From: Gadus chalcogrammus
Taxonomy: Eukaryota; Chordata; Actinopteri; Gadiformes; Gadidae
Direction of reading: 5' to 3'
DNA: 64,000 nucleotides
NCBI RefSeq assembly: GCF_026213295.1
Contig: NC_079427.1
Coordinates: forward strand, 28,599,746 to 28,663,745
Shown here: piece after piece, positions 13,432 to 29,166 of the stretch
Layout of the letters: every line of letters begins with the position of its first letter
Numbering within the stretch: position 1 is the stretch's first letter
Position numbers and translations under genes: made by a program
Notes under the pieces: generated by a model
Database searches by the model: none
Seen by the model: the letters and a program-made list of their open reading frames with translations, nothing else
Told to the model about the DNA's origin: nothing

Positions 13432-15803
13432 ATGGCTGAAAAAGTGAAGCAAATGCGCAACCGAGCGCAGGTTAAGGACGAGGAAGAGACTAACCTGCTG
13501 CTAAAAGAGATGAAAGTGATCCTGGTGAAAGTGGATAATATTGAAAAACAGCTAAACAGCAAGGTAGGTGGGCTCTCGCTGGACAAAACCTGAAATCCAA
13601 CCCGATGTTCAAAAGAGTGTTCGTCCAATCTGCTAAGTCACACACGGATCGGATCATGGAATCAAAGTTTAAAATGCTTCTGCGGGATCTACCAGTTGGA
13701 AAGGATTTGTACGTGTCGGGAAACGGGAGGCTCATCAAACGAGTCGCACCTGAGGCAGCAACACCTGCAACAGGCCAGCAGAGCACCGGAGCATGGAGAC
13801 GCTGAGGAGCTGCTGCCCGACCCGTAAGGAATGACTCATCCTGTTTGTCTCTTGTGCACTGGAATATAAATGGATGGACCTCTACAAACTGCGGGCTCCG
13901 TAGTTTATTATTACAATCGCAAAATCCAGACATTATTTCCCTTAATGAGACACATTTATCCGGTGATGGTGTTATTGAGTTAACTGTCTACACGTGGTTT
14001 GGAAACAACAGAAACAAACATATACGTGCCCCAAAGGGTTCAGGACGAGTCAGACTCTTAGTTAAAAATTTACTTTTTGAATGCTTTAAAATAAATGTTG
14101 TGGATAAATCTGTGGACGACATAATTGGAGTACGGTTTGAACATCGAGAGCTGCAGTATAGTTTCGTGATTTTCTCCTGTAATTTGTCCCCAGAAGGATC
14201 TGTAAGGGGAAGAGACTGTAAAGGCCTGATTCCACCGGACGCGTTACGGCAGCGTTACGGCTGCGGCACGTCTTGGCCGCGGTCACCGCAGCAGATAGGT
14301 TCCACTCTAATCAATGAGACCATTTCCACCGGGCGCGGCTGCGGAAAGTCTCAGCAGCGTCCCAGGAGCGGCCCGCAGTGCTTTCATTCCGTAGCATTTC
14401 TATTTTTGCCGCAAGCCGTTGCTGAACCGCGTCAATTTCAACAGAGCAGATCGAGCAGGACAGGAAGTGAAAAAGTAAAAGCCATAGAGCATCCGGTCAA
14501 TTTTCAAAATCAAACACAATACTCAGCTCATGTAGCCTATCAGAACTTCACATCAACATTATTACGTCATGACCGGTTGCACCAGGTCAGCAGTCAATCA
14601 ATCAAAGGGTCTCAGAGGGTCGGCAACATGGACGACGAGAGACTCATTGTCGAAGTTCAGCAACATGTAGTAATTTAGGGTGTGGGAGTTGAGTACATTA
14701 GGTTTCGGATTATCGCGTGATCTTGTGATCTCGCGTGAATACGGCTGGCTTGCAAGGCAGAATTGCGCTGCCGTAACGTGCCCGGTGGAAATGCAAGCAG
14801 GGCAGAGTCGCAGCCGTTCCGTGCCGCTGCCGTAACGAGTCCGGTAGAATCCCTGTGTAACACGTTTTTGAGTTGTTTACTAACTCAAGTTTATTCTTTG
14901 GATACAGACACAATTTATATTTGTGGCGACTTTAATAGTCGTATATCGGATAAAAAGGACTGTATTGGGGATTTAGACAATATTCCACCGAGAGTGGCCT
15001 TAGATCGGTCACTAAATAGCCAAGGTGAATCCTTCCTTGAATTTCTTTCGGACTCTAAATGCTGTGTTTTAAATGGCAGGAAAAATCGAAATGATGATCA
15101 TTTTACTTCCTTATCAGTAAGAGGAAAACCTGTGGTGGACTATATAGTCACATCGCATAATTGCCTTGAGTCTTGTCTTGCCTTTAAAGTAATTACTGCT
15201 ACAGACCTTATAGAACAAAATGCTGCAACCTGTATGAACCTTATTGGAGAAAGATGTAATTTACCGATCACTCACTTTTATTGTTAACATTTAAAGTTGG
15301 AGTTCAAATAACCAAATCAAATCAAATTAAGTGATGCAGAACTTTTCCTGAAAACTTTTTGTCCTCTGACATGTGTCGCTTTGCATTATTAGAGTTAATA
15401 AAACAACTTGAATCCTGTCAAAGTACACAAAATAGTGTTGATCAGAGGTACAATGAGTTCTGTGATATGATGATTTTAGAAATGGATAAATGTCAACCCA
15501 AACATTTAAATAAATACAAATGTAAGCAATTAGCAAAATGCTCTAAACCTTTCTGGAATTCTGAGCTCCAAAAACTGTGGAATGAACGGAAAATAGCTGA
15601 AAATAACTTTCTACGATTGAATGATCCAGCGAGAAAACAACTGAGAGAAAATGACAGGCAAACACAGTTTACATTTGATAAAAAAAAATAAGGTTCCACA
15701 AAAGGGAGTTTAGTAGAGGGCAGTCCTTAAGATTATATTATTTACAAACCAATGATCCACAACTATTTTGGAGGGGAATTAATAAATTAGGCCCAAGGAG
15801 AAT
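13432..15803 (+). pseudogene. LINE ORF1 remnant and AP endonuclease
   Basis: A short acidic/basic coiled-coil frame starts at 13432 (MAEKVKQMRNRAQVK) and is followed by further ORF1-like sequence to 13805. The endonuclease begins near 13845 (SLVHWNINGWTS, ISLNETHLSGDG). It is interrupted by the MITE at 14218-14855 and resumes with YICGDFNSRISDK and the VVDYIVTSHNCL end motif. After a stop near 15285 the next region (15359-15691) is Lys-rich linker. The segment ends at the hAT insertion at 15804. Several stops and the insertion make it non-functional. Confidence 0.75.
14218..14855. mobile_element. MITE in the LINE endonuclease
   Basis: Inverted ends 'gattccaccggacgcgttac' and 'gtaacgagtccggtagaatc' lie about 630 bases apart, and a similar motif recurs internally. 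It interrupts the endonuclease frame between RGRD and the FLSCLLTQVY block. A partial 'tgtaa' occurs on both sides; no clean 8-bp duplication is visible. Confidence 0.75.
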
Positions 15804-16259
15804 CAGTGTTGGTAATAACGTCGTTTAAAAGAACGGCGTTACGTTACGCCGTTATTTTTTCAGTAACGGAGTAATCTAACTAATTACTATTTCCGTCGTT
15901 ACAACGCTGTTACCGTACGAAAAATGCAGTGCGTTACTATGAATTGATTGAATAAACTGCGTAATCCGAACGCACCCTTTGCTCCTAACACAAACTGCTA
16001 GTGAGGAGACCGGGTGATAAACAACGAGATAAGCGATTATGATTGGTTGAGGCAGAGTCATGTTTCATGGTAGCCAATCGGGCCAGTGTTTTTACACACA
16101 AGCCAGGACACGCGCGCCACACACACGCAAACGCACACACCAAACCGATTCGATGAAGCAGCAGAAATGGCGAGTCCGAAGCATCCGATGAAAAGTTGGC
16201 ATTTTCTGTAGTATCTGGCAGATGTTCCACAGCCTTTGCAACCAAGCAAATTGAAATCC

Positions 16260-16958
16260 AGGCCCCATCCACACTAACCCGGGTAAATGTAAAAACGCAC
16301 ATGGGCAATGAAAATGATCTCCGTCCACACTATCGTTTTCATATCGTTTTCAGAATGTTTTGCACGTTCCACACTGAAATTATAAACAGTTGTTGTCATG
16401 GTTACGTTACTCCGCCACGCCTCTCTGTTTAGATTACAGGCGCGCGATCAGATGATATTATTTACAGTTGATCAGCTGGTTAATCATTTTCGACCTGGTC
16501 TTGTCCAGAAACGCCACTCGAAGTAGGCGACGGTTTGAACTGTTGTCTTTCGGTGTTTTTTACCATCACTTAAGAACATTAAGTACAACGCTCGCCTCCG
16601 GCGTTGGAGCAACGAATATGTTTGACTCAATATGTCGAGTTGTTTCTGGAGATAAATTAGTACAATGTACAGAGAGATCCTCATTTGCATTTCACCTGCC
16701 ATTCTTTTGATGAGCTTCTCGGTCTATAGTGCAAGCTTGTGGCAGTGTCATGGCAATCGAACGTCATCTTTTCTGAAAGCCTCCGTCTGTCCACACTACA
16801 ACGCGAACCCAGCACTTTCACATTTATCCACCTCAGCGATCGTTTTAGAAAAGCATCGTTTTCAGTGTCGGAATTCTCAGTTTTAGTTTGGACGGAAGGA
16901 CTAAACGGATGAATATTGATGCATTTGTAGATTTACCCGGGTTAGTGTGGACGGGGCC
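16260..16958. mobile_element. MITE nested in the hAT element
   Basis: Inverted ends 'ggccccatccacactaaccc' and 'gggttagtgtggacggggcc' are near-identical over about 38 bases. It is non-coding. The flanking target duplication is not clear. Confidence 0.8.
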
Positions 16959-17195
16959 TCAGTTGGAAGCATATCCGGGCCTTGAATGGGCAGTTCAACC
17001 ATTTAACGCATTAAGGCCAAGTGAAAACTGCTCAGAAAAGTCCAAATCTCTAACCTATAGCAATTTTTTCTTTTTTTAAAGTAACGCAAATAGTTACTTT
17101 CCCTGGTAACTAGTTACTTTTATTATAGAGTAATTCAGTTACTAACTCAGTTACTTTTTGGAACAAGTACTGAGTAACTATAATAATAATAATAA

Positions 17196-17400
17196 TTCAT
17201 TGAATTTATTAAGCGCTTTTCTAGACACTCAAAGACGCCTACAGTGAAGGGGGGGGGGGGGGGGGGGGGACCCCACAAACCACCACCAGTATGTAGCACC
17301 CATTTGGGTGATGCACGGCAGCCAATCGGAGCCAGAACGCTCACCAGCTTGAGTTGGAGAGTGAGGGATGAGGTGGAGAGAGAGGGAAAAGAACATTTAA
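17196..17400. repeat. Fish dispersed-repeat tail with 21-base G run
   Basis: The 'ttattaagcgcttttctaga' start and 'ggtgatgcacggcagccaatc' block are a familiar dispersed fish sequence. A homopolymer of 21 G occupies 17249-17269. Confidence 0.6.
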
Positions 17401-17407
17401 CACTACT

Positions 17408-17695
17408 ATGGACCACATGTAAACCCTATCGACCACATGTAAACCCTATCGACCATATTTAAACACTATCGACCAAATTTAAACATGTAAACTCTATCGA
17501 CCACATTTAAACATGTAAACCCTATCAACCACATTTAAACCCTATCGACCACATTTAAACCCTATCGACCACATTTAAACCCTATCGACCACATTTAAAC
17601 ATGTAAACCCTATCGACCACATTTAAACACTATCGCCCACATTTAAACACTATTGACCACATGTAAACCCTATCGACCACATTCAAACACTACTA
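17408..17695. repeat. About 20-bp minisatellite
   Basis: Around 13 units of 'accacatttaaaccctatcg' with variants (acatgtaaa, atttaaaca). It lies inside the hAT element, just before its right terminus. Confidence 0.9.
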
Positions 17696-17741
17696 TAACT
17701 AATTACTTTTTTAAAGTAACGTTCCCAACACTGAGGAGAAT

Positions 17742-18698
17742 ACAGAAAATACCTATGGAGGTTGTACTAAGTAATGATGTCCTGGAATGCAGGAAAGATT
17801 TTGATTTTGGCCATCCGGAGGCGCACAGAGCTGTTGGCCGGGATATTATATGTACAATTATATTATATTATATACTATTATATATAGAGCTCCGGGAGTC
17901 GCAAACTGCAACAATCACTTTCTCCTCCATGCTGCAGTTCACCCCGGACTGCACTGCACTGAGTTTGACGGTTGAACGCTGATTGGCTGTTACGTTACAC
18001 ATGTCAATCAGTTATCACGCTGTTGAACGCTGATTGGCTGTCATCACGACAAAAACTTGTCGCCGGTTTTCTCCGGTTTTCTCTCACGAAAAATTCGCCC
18101 GATATGCGTCTCTACGTTCACTTTGTATGGGATCTTGTCGCTCCGTCGCGTTTGGTGTGTACCCTATTTTGAATGCTAGGCTGACCGAGTATCTGGAAAC
18201 AGAGGAATATTTAGTTGATGAACAGAATGGTTTCAGGAGGAATCGAGCCTGCATTGATCATATTCATACAATTTCAACAATTGTCAGGACAAGAATTGCA
18301 GAAAATAAATCTACTTTTGTATGTTTTGTGGATTTCCAAAAGGCTTTTGATTGGGTAAATAGAGATCTGCTTGCCTTAAAACTTTTAAAAGCAGGTGTGG
18401 ATGGTAAATTCTATCAAGCACTAAAGTCACTGTAAAGTTCCTCAATTGCATGTGTTCAGGTAAATGATTTTCAAACTAACTGGTTTAAAACCCCCTTTGG
18501 TATTAAACAGGGTGATGTCCTGTCCCCTAGTTTGTTTTCTCTTTGTATAAATGACCTGGCTTTTGAAATCAAGAATGCCATTTTAGGTATACATTTGAAT
18601 GATTTAACTGTGGGTACTTTGTCGTACGCGGATGATATTGTTCTGCTGGCTGAATCGGAGGATGATTTACAGAATATGTTAAACTTAATACATGCCTG
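17742..18698 (+). pseudogene. LINE reverse transcriptase core
   Basis: After the hAT element the LINE resumes at 17742 and is again broken by a MITE (17807-18165). The RT then reads VDEQNGFRRNRACIDH, VCFVDFQKAFDWVNRD, a stop near 18433, GIKQGDVLSPSLFSL, and the catalytic LSYADDIVLLAESEDD. It stops at LNLIHAW where the Harbinger element inserts. The next residues continue at 33666. Confidence 0.85.
17807..18165. mobile_element. Half copy of the long fold-back MITE
   Basis: It has the same landmark order as 1262-1795 ('ccatccggaggcgcacagag', AT stretch, 'ctccgggagtcgcaaac', paired 'gttgaacgctgattggctgt'). Its insertion coincides with loss of about 130 codons of the surrounding LINE RT. Confidence 0.8.
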
Positions 18699-18699
18699 G

Positions 18700-22094
<3,395 letters not shown>

Positions 22095-22149
22095 CCTGAA
22101 AATCAGGAAAAAAGGATGAAACAGGGCAACAGCGTCTTCATTCGTTCGA
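22095..22149 (+). repeat. 55-bp exact direct repeat, left copy
   Basis: Identical over 55 bases to 32785-32839, beginning 'cctgaaaatcaggaaaaaag' and ending 'cattcgttcga'. The flanking bases differ on both sides. The shared frame reads PENQEKRMKQGNSVFIRS. Confidence 0.95.
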
Positions 22150-22478
22150 AGTCTCTGTGGTTATTTTTATTTCACATTTTCTTTCAGGAATTGCATTTGT
22201 TTTATAAACCATCTTTAGGTTAAACGTAAAATAAATATATTCACGTTAGAATGAGTTCCAATTACAATTTTCATACAAATCCCAAAGCAATGTTTTTTAT
22301 AAAGAATTAACACATAAATTATAGTCTAATTAATTAAATAGCAAATCTGAATACATTGTCTTTTAAGACCAAGATCTGACATTACATGTCTTTATAATCA
22401 GCACTAATTTACCACTTTACTGTATCAAATGCTCATCTCTACTATTACTTATGCATATGAAACATTAACCATTCTTAA

Positions 22479-24487
22479 AGGTCCCATGACATGAAAATCT
22501 CACTTTAGGAGGTTTTCTAACATAAGTATGAGTAAGTATGGTCCCCCAGTGGCTAAAACTTGCGTTTGGTGTGAAACGAGCACTAGCTGTTCTGCTCGCC
22601 TTTGAAAAAACGGAGGCTCAAGTGCGCTGATTTGGAATGTCTTTAGGTATGTCGTCACAAAGCATCTAAGCTCCTCCCCTTACTCTGCCTGGCCCGCCCA
22701 GAGATGTTGGCCCGCCAATGAGACACGACCTTGCGAGTGCCACATGAATACACACACTGTAATGCAAGTGTTTCTTGTCGGTTCTTTGATGTCTCTTGTA
22801 TTTCCACAACGAGACTGTAGTGGGGGTTATCTGAGCCATGGTTCAGAAGGAATTGGGGGAAAGGAACTTTGGCTTTGACTCGCTGAAGTACATGAACTGC
22901 GACATGCCGCCCGGTTGCCGCGAGGCACCATAGCTGCGAAGCACCATCGCCCGGCAGCGGGCAGCCGGCAGCAGGCAGCGCGCGGTTTAGTCTACTTCAG
23001 ATTGATGTGAAAGTGGAAGAACCAGAGACGTCGCAGAACCCGACAAAGTCGTTTGTGATTCATAATATCGTCTGGAGGCGCACACAGCTTTTGGCCGTGA
23101 TAATATGTATTATATGATATAGATATCTATGTATCATATGATATTATTTAGATATAGAGCTCCAGGACTGTAACGCAAGTGTTGTACACTTCCTTGTTAT
23201 TTGGATAACCGTTCTGCTTTTGGTGTTATGGCGCATAACACGTCGGACTCTCGTCTCTGGTATTTCTAGAACGAGACTCGTAGTGGGGGTTATCTCAGCC
23301 AAGGTTGAGAATGAATTGGGGGGAAGGAACTTTGGCTTTGACTCCCTCAAGAACACAAACCACGACATGGAGGAGAAAGGGATTATGGCGAAGAGTACAT
23401 AAAATAGCATGTCATGGCAGGGACGCGGGAAGTGGGGGTGCTTAGGGTGCTGCAGCACCCCCCTGGCGGTCCCTGGCTGTAACTGCAAGTGAGAACGTTT
23501 TCTGAACGAATCAATACTTTTTTTTTTTTTGTAGAATTTTATCATACAACATGATTATTCATGAAATTATTGACATCCACCCTTTTTTTTATATTTATCA
23601 TATTAGCATTTCATTTTATTTAGGACATTGTCTGTGTAGTCTGACGTAGTGACGCACAATCCAGAACAATGCTGTGTGCGCGACGGGAAAATTCGAAAAG
23701 TCAAGCTTGTTACAAGTGCAATGTGTCGCAGAAAATAAGTATTTTCTGATTTTTTTGGCACCAAGAAGGCAAAACTTCGCGATCAAAACACCAGCCGGAC
23801 ATCCAATTCCCTGCATTCCGTATGTGACCTGTCCATAGCTCAATATGGTAGGCCTACTATGCTGATTTTACATAAGCATGTTGGTGTTCAACATCTGTTG
23901 TAGTGCAAACATTCTAAAACTGGTGTAAAATGTTGCTGGCCATATTAATAGACACGTTGAATGTTATCGTTTTGATTCTGGAATCCCGCACGTAAACTGG
24001 TTGGCAAAAAAAGAGCAAAGACGGACGGACGGTTCGCTTGCCGGAGAAATCGTCACCTTCCTCATATCAGACAACTCGTAAGTCTGGATGAAAATGAAGG
24101 CTTTCGTTTACTGTCACTTTCCTTTGTAAACCTTTAGAAATAACCTCCTGAATCCTTGTTATAACGCTGTGTATAATCCCGGACCGCAACAGCTTGTCTG
24201 CATGTTGTTAGTCAGTGCAATTCAGCACAGTATCAGCCGAGTTTACTCTAATTTCCACATTGTTTACTTGCTAACGTTTTCGAATAACAGTGGCTAGTTG
24301 GCAGAGTTAGTATTTTTACACACCAGTAAGTGTTTATCAGAGCGGAGCCCTAAATGTGACGTCACCCGTCATCTCGTCTCTGTAAACATTGGATGTTGCG
24401 CAGCATTTATTATGACGTCATTATATAGACTCTCTCTCAGCACCCCCCACTCGGACTGACTTCCCGCGTCCCTGTGTCATGGGACCT
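22479..24487. mobile_element. TTAA-target MITE (Kolobok-like)
   Basis: The ends are 'aggtcccatgaca' and 'tgtcatgggacct', each preceded or followed by TTAA (22475-22478 and 24488-24491). TTAA duplication fits Kolobok or piggyBac. The inverted end AGGTCCCATG resembles the AGCCCATGG of the gene-bearing element at 28975. Without its hAT insertion it would be about 950 bp. Two internal copies of 'aaggaactttggctttgact' are visible. A fragment of the fold-back MITE lies at 23063-23165. Confidence 0.8.
23418..24474. mobile_element. hAT element inside the terminal repeat of the TTAA MITE
   Basis: The termini are CAGGGACGCGGGAAGT and its complement. The perfect 8-bp duplication TGTCATGG lies at 23410-23417 and 24475-24482. 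The duplicated bases are part of the host MITE's own right end. A weak frame around 23690-23830 resembles the start of a hAT zinc-finger protein, but it is broken. Confidence 0.92.
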
Positions 24488-24497
24488 TTAACATAAA

Positions 24498-24659
24498 TGT
24501 AGAGTTAGGTAGTTGTATCTCGGAAATAAGTGGGGAGAGAGGTTTCCTGCGTGTGCTCTTGAAGCATGACTTTATTCCAGTCCTTGTTTACAACCTCCCC
24601 CGCATAACCACCAGGGGGCAACATCACATCCTGTGTCCTATAAATCCATTAACACTACA
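24498..24659 (-). repeat. Gypsy 3-prime LTR
   Basis: TG...CA ends. It is preceded on the minus strand by the polypurine tract at 24660-24669. It matches the other LTR except at four positions. Confidence 0.93.
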
Positions 24660-24920
24660 TCCCCCTTTCTAAGATCAGTTGTACTGATATCTGACTAACA
24701 ACACTTAACTGTAACAGACTATATTGAAAAGGTTAACTGTTCCCAGTCTCGAACATTCCTGTAAAGTTATTAAACAGACTATGTCTCATGAACAATAAGC
24801 ATATGAACATTTATTAGCAAAACTGAACTAAGAAGGTGGGGTAGGCTGCCCAAACCTCCTACTGAGTGTTGGGGTTTATTCTGCCCCGTAGAAACCACCC
24901 AGTCTTACCCGGGGTACCTG

Positions 24921-27441
24921 CTATTTAACCACAAAGTCCTTCGGGTACCCTGGGGTTTGTCTCTCTCTTGCAGGGTAGCGTGCCGGACGCTCAGGACTGC
25001 CTGGCTGAACTGGGCCCCGCTCTGTTTGATCTGGAGTCACTGGCTGACCAGTGGGTTGCTCCGGCTCTGGTAGGATGGTCTGCGCTGCTGGCGCCACTGG
25101 AGTAGTGACGAGTTGATTTCTATTGCGGCGCAGGACCCCTCTGGGACTGTCTATGACGTATGACCTTGGTGCTTCCGCCTGTCTTATCACTGTCCCCTTC
25201 TCCTTCGTATCCTTTATCCAGACATGGTCCCCTGGTGTCAGAGTTGTGAGATGTTGAGTGTCTTTTGTTAAAGTTCCAACTCAATCTCTGTCGCTTCTTC
25301 TGCTCCTCCTTTTTGAGTTTGGTTATGTCAGTCCAGCCAGGGTTCAGAGATGACAGAGTGAACGGAACTGTTGTTCTGAGCTGCCGGCCCATTGACAGCT
25401 GTGCTGGACTGTATCCATTGGCGAGTGGGGTGGCTCTGTAAGCCATGAGGGCTAAATAAGGGTATTTTTCCTTCTGGAGGAGGCTTTAACTGTACGCACA
25501 GCGCGTTCCGCCTCTCCATTGCTCTGAGCGTATCTTGGGCTGGACGTTGTGTGTGTGAACCCCCACTGTGTAGCAAACTTAGTGAAGTATTCAGACGCAA
25601 ACTGGGGTCCATTGTCTGTCATGACCTCAGACGGTATGCCATGCCTGGCGAAGATGGACTTGCAATGTTCCACTACTGCTACTGTGGTTGTTGATGTCAG
25701 TTTAGCTACTTCAATGAAACGGGAAAAATTATCTATCACCAATAGGTACTGGTTATCATTCCACTGAAACAAGTCAGCACCCACCTTTTCCCATGGTCTG
25801 TCAGGGAACTTTGTAGGAAGCAGTGGCTCTCTGGGGTTGACTCTTTCCTTTGCACATGTGTCGCAGCCCTCGACCACTTTCTGAAGCTGCGTACACAGTC
25901 CCGGCCACCAGACAGATTGTTTGGCTCTTTCACGACACTTTACTATGCCTTGGTGTCCTGCGTGCAGTTTCTGAAGTATGTCTGTCTGTAGTGGCTTGGG
26001 AATAACTAGCCTACTTCCTTTTAGTAGTAAGCCGTTCTCCACTGATAGTTCCTCCTGGACCTGTGTGTATGGTAGGTAAGCTCTGTCTATTGTGGATTTG
26101 TCTGGCCAGCCCTCACTACAGTACCCTTTCACCTGGCTCGGTATTTCATCACGTTCTTGGTGTTCCCTTATTTTTTGTAGACTCTTTTCTGTAGCCGGGA
26201 GGGTTGACATGACCATGTTGACATACAGGTTGACTTCCTTCTCCTGCTCCGGCTGCCCTCTGTCGCTCAACGGAGCCCTTGACAGCACATCTGCCGTGGC
26301 CAACTTCTTGCCGGCCACATGGGAGATGGAGTAGCAGAAAGCCATCAGCCTCATTCTGAGTCTTTGAATGCGTGGGGGGAGCTCATCCAGGCTCTTTGAA
26401 CCTAGTAACGGAACCAGAGGCTTGTGGTCCGTTTCCACATGGAACCTGATGCCCACCAGAAAGTCTGAGAAACGCTTGCACGCCCATGTGATTGCTAAGG
26501 CCTCTTTCTCAATCTGGGCGTACTTTTTCTCAGTGTCTGTGAGTGATCTGGAGCTAGATGCGACTGGCTTGAGATGGCCCTCCTCCTGTCTCTGGAGTAG
26601 CACAGCTCCTAGTCGAAACGATGACGCGTCAGCTGAGACGACCGTCTCCACCTTTGCGTTGTAGAGCGCCAGCCCTGGTGGTGAGCTCAGCTCCTCTTTG
26701 ATGTTATTGAATGCTCTTTGTTGATCATGCCCCCACCGAAACATGTTCTGCTTCTTCAACAGGTCCCGGAGTGGCTGTGTCTTCTCTGCTAGATGACCTA
26801 AGTACTTCCCCAGGTGATTCACCATTCCGAGGAACCGTCTCACTCCGCTCACGTCGTCCGGCTCCTCCATGTCTGTCACTGCTCTCACTTTGTTAGGATC
26901 TGCTCTCACGCCGGCTGCATCTATGATCTGCCCGAGAAATTTAAGTTGGCTTTTTGAGAATTCACATTTCTCACCTCTCAGTGTGACGCCTGCCTCCTGC
27001 AGCCTCCCCAACACCTCCAGCAGTCGTGTGTCATGCTGGGCCTGTGTGTCTCCGTACACAAGCACGTCGTCTATTTGGCACAGGACGCCGTCAAGTCCCT
27101 CCAGTATCTGGGACATTCTTTTCTGGTAATGATCAGGTGCAGAGGATATGCCAAAGCAGAGGCGATTAAAGCAAAAGCTCCCAAAGGGAGTGAGGAATGT
27201 TGTGAGGAGGGCGGACTCCTTGGCAAGGGGAATTTGCCAAAACCCTGAGTTAGCATTGATTTTTTTTAAATACTTTGGCGCCCTCTAGCTGTCCAAGTGT
27301 GTGTTCGACTGACGGGAGCATGTGTCTCTCCCTCTTGACAGACTCATTCAATTTCGTCAGATCAACCCAGATGCGCACCTCATCCTTGCCTGGCTTCTGC
27401 ACAGTGACCATTCCGGCGCACCAGCTCGTTGGGTTGTTCAA
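24921..27441 (-). pseudogene. Gypsy RT, RNase H and integrase
   Basis: Frames at 27441-27250 (RT fingers), 27116-25452 (554 codons) and 25446-24921 follow one another. The long frame carries the RT active site as QIDDVLVYG (usually Y-x-DD), RNase H with VSADASSFRLGAVLLQ, an integrase zinc-binding region (HAGHQGIVKCRERAKQSVWWPG, CDTCAK), and the DDE core (GADLFQ, VMTDNGPQFASEYF, SNGEAERAVR). Frameshifts near 27250 and 25450 disable it. The last frame holds a basic and Pro-rich integrase tail. Confidence 0.9.
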
Positions 27442-28405
27442 CCCTTGATATCACCCCTATCTCTTCCATACGTTCCATCTTCACCTTAGACATGAGAGGC
27501 AGCGGGATTCGACGTGGGGTTGATATGGAGAATGGTTTGGCGTCTGCTTTAAGCTCTATCTTGTATTCCCCCTCCATCTTGCCTAGCCCTTTGAACAGTT
27601 TGGGGAACGGCTCCTTGACTCTCTCGACTGAATCCAGTGCCACTGTGTCTACTCTAGCCACTAGCCCAAGTGCCTGAATAGCTGGACGTCCCAGCAGGCT
27701 AAACTTCAGACCTGGGACTACATACACTTCCTGTGTAGTGTTTTTACTGTCAGTTCCTATGGTAGCTGTGAAATTTCCCCTCACCGTGATGGGCGTCTGA
27801 CCTGGACCTTGCAGCACTTTCTTTGCGCTCTCTAGCTCTCGAAACTGCCCCTTCTTAAATTCCTCTTCAGATAACACTGTCACATCAGGCCCCGTATCTA
27901 TCTTGAATACTGCTGTGTGCTCATTCACATTAAGGTTGATCAGCCAGGGTTCACCCTCTGAGCTGACTGTGCCTAGGAAAGCGATTCCCTCCTCATCTGA
28001 CTCAGCTGTGTTAACTTCGTTGAGAACCCTTGATCTGCACACCTTTGCATAGTGACCCTTTTTCTGGCACTGGTTACATGCTAAAAACTGAAGTTTTTCC
28101 GACTGATTTTTATCACACAGGCCTACAACCAGTCTGTCCCGAATCATTTCGTCATGCAGCTGCCCATAGCCGCAGTGCTCTGACAAGCATTGGAGTGAAG
28201 GGATAAAACTGTCCACCGTCTCCCCTTGTTCCTGCTGTCTCTGGTTGAATTTGGCAAGCTCAAAAATAACATTTCTCCTCACCACGAAATGTCCCTCTAG
28301 CTTCTGCTTCACAGTGATGTACTCACTTGCTTCTTTTCCCGTCATATGAAGTGAAGTGACAATGTCTTCCGCGTCATCCCCCATAGTATAGATTAAAGTG
28401 TTCAC
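27380..28405 (-). pseudogene. Gypsy gag-protease-RT N-terminus
   Basis: This 341-codon frame has a capsid-like start, a zinc knuckle CNQCQKKGHYAKVC (C-x2-C-x4-H-x4-C) near residue 110, an aspartic protease motif FKIDTGPDVTVL near residue 165, and the beginning of the RT (ISTPRRIPLPLMSKVK). The protease has DTGP where DTGA or DSGA is usual. The frame is lost near 27400, in the RT fingers. The gag start lies upstream, near 28520, in another frame. Confidence 0.85.
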
Positions 28406-28677
28406 CTGGTTCTCCTCCGACTGAAGCTCCAGACCCGATGCAATCTCTCAAACCTCCGAATCCACTTGGGCAAATTCTGGCTTCGTGAAGTCAAACTTGG
28501 GTGGCAAAAGAATCTGGAATCGCTCCATTTTAGTTTCCCAACTGCCGCAAACGTTAGCTATGCTGAAAACTTAAAAAACTCAAAACTGACTAAACGGACG
28601 TGAGTTCTCTCCAGTTAGTTTGGCTAAACCAAATCCCATGTTCACCCGAACTGAGTAACTGAAGTCTTCTGACACCA

Positions 28678-28839
28678 TGTAGAGTTAGGTAGTTGTAACT
28701 CGGAAATAAGTGGGGAGAGAGGTTTCCAGCGTGTGCTCTTGAAGCATGACTTTATTCCAGTCCTTGTTTACAACCTCCCCCGCCTAACCACCAGGGGGCG
28801 ACATCACATCCTGTGTCCTATAAATCCATTAACACTACA
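28678..28839 (-). repeat. Gypsy 5-prime LTR
   Basis: Same 162-bp length as the partner LTR. Reading on the minus strand it is followed at once by a TGG-start primer-binding-type sequence (28677 downward). Confidence 0.93.
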
Positions 28840-29166
28840 ATAAACACATACGGTACAACACCTCTTTGTATTAACTTAAAGGGTTTTATGCATGAACCGC
28901 GCTAACATTAACATGTCTATGCAAATATTTACAAACAAAGCGGGCGAACACGTGTGCGCCACGACAGCGCTTAAAGCCCATGGTGCAGGTTAACCGTAAG
29001 TTTCGATTAATGGGTACATAAAGCACTCAAAATATGTATATAAAGTTAGAAATGTCTCCAAAATGGTGTTAAAGTCCAGTTTTTGTAGTTTTTGGTTAGT
29101 ATGGTCATTTTTTACGCAATTCGGCGATGACGTCACATGAGGTAGACGCAAACTAGAACTAGCACT

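Larger units (their letters stand above)
15804..17733. mobile_element. hAT element (CAGTGTTGG family) in the LINE
   Basis: The termini are 'cagtgttggtaataacg' and 'cgttcccaacactg'. The perfect 8-bp duplication AGGAGAAT lies at 15796-15803 and 17734-17741. The element is 1930 bp because it carries a second MITE (16260-16958), a LINE/SINE-tail-like segment and a minisatellite. No transposase is recognisable. Confidence 0.92.
24498..28839 (-). mobile_element. Gypsy LTR retrotransposon with both LTRs
   Basis: Two 162-bp LTRs (24498-24659 and 28678-28839) differ at 4 positions, about 2.5 percent. The 5-bp duplication ATAAA flanks both sides (24493-24497 and 28840-28844). On the minus strand the order is LTR, presumed primer site beginning TGGTGTCAGAAG, gag with CCHC knuckle, protease, RT, RNase H, integrase, and a purine tract (gaaaggggga) before the 3-prime LTR. 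This is the Ty3/gypsy order with no env. The low LTR divergence means a recent insertion, yet the reading frame is already broken. Confidence 0.95.

Noticed and set aside
17408..17695. Regularly spaced repeats that might suggest a CRISPR array
   Set aside because: Units are directly abutting and degenerate with no unique spacers, and the DNA is from a fish nucleus. The same applies to 51145-51575 and 8095-8225.
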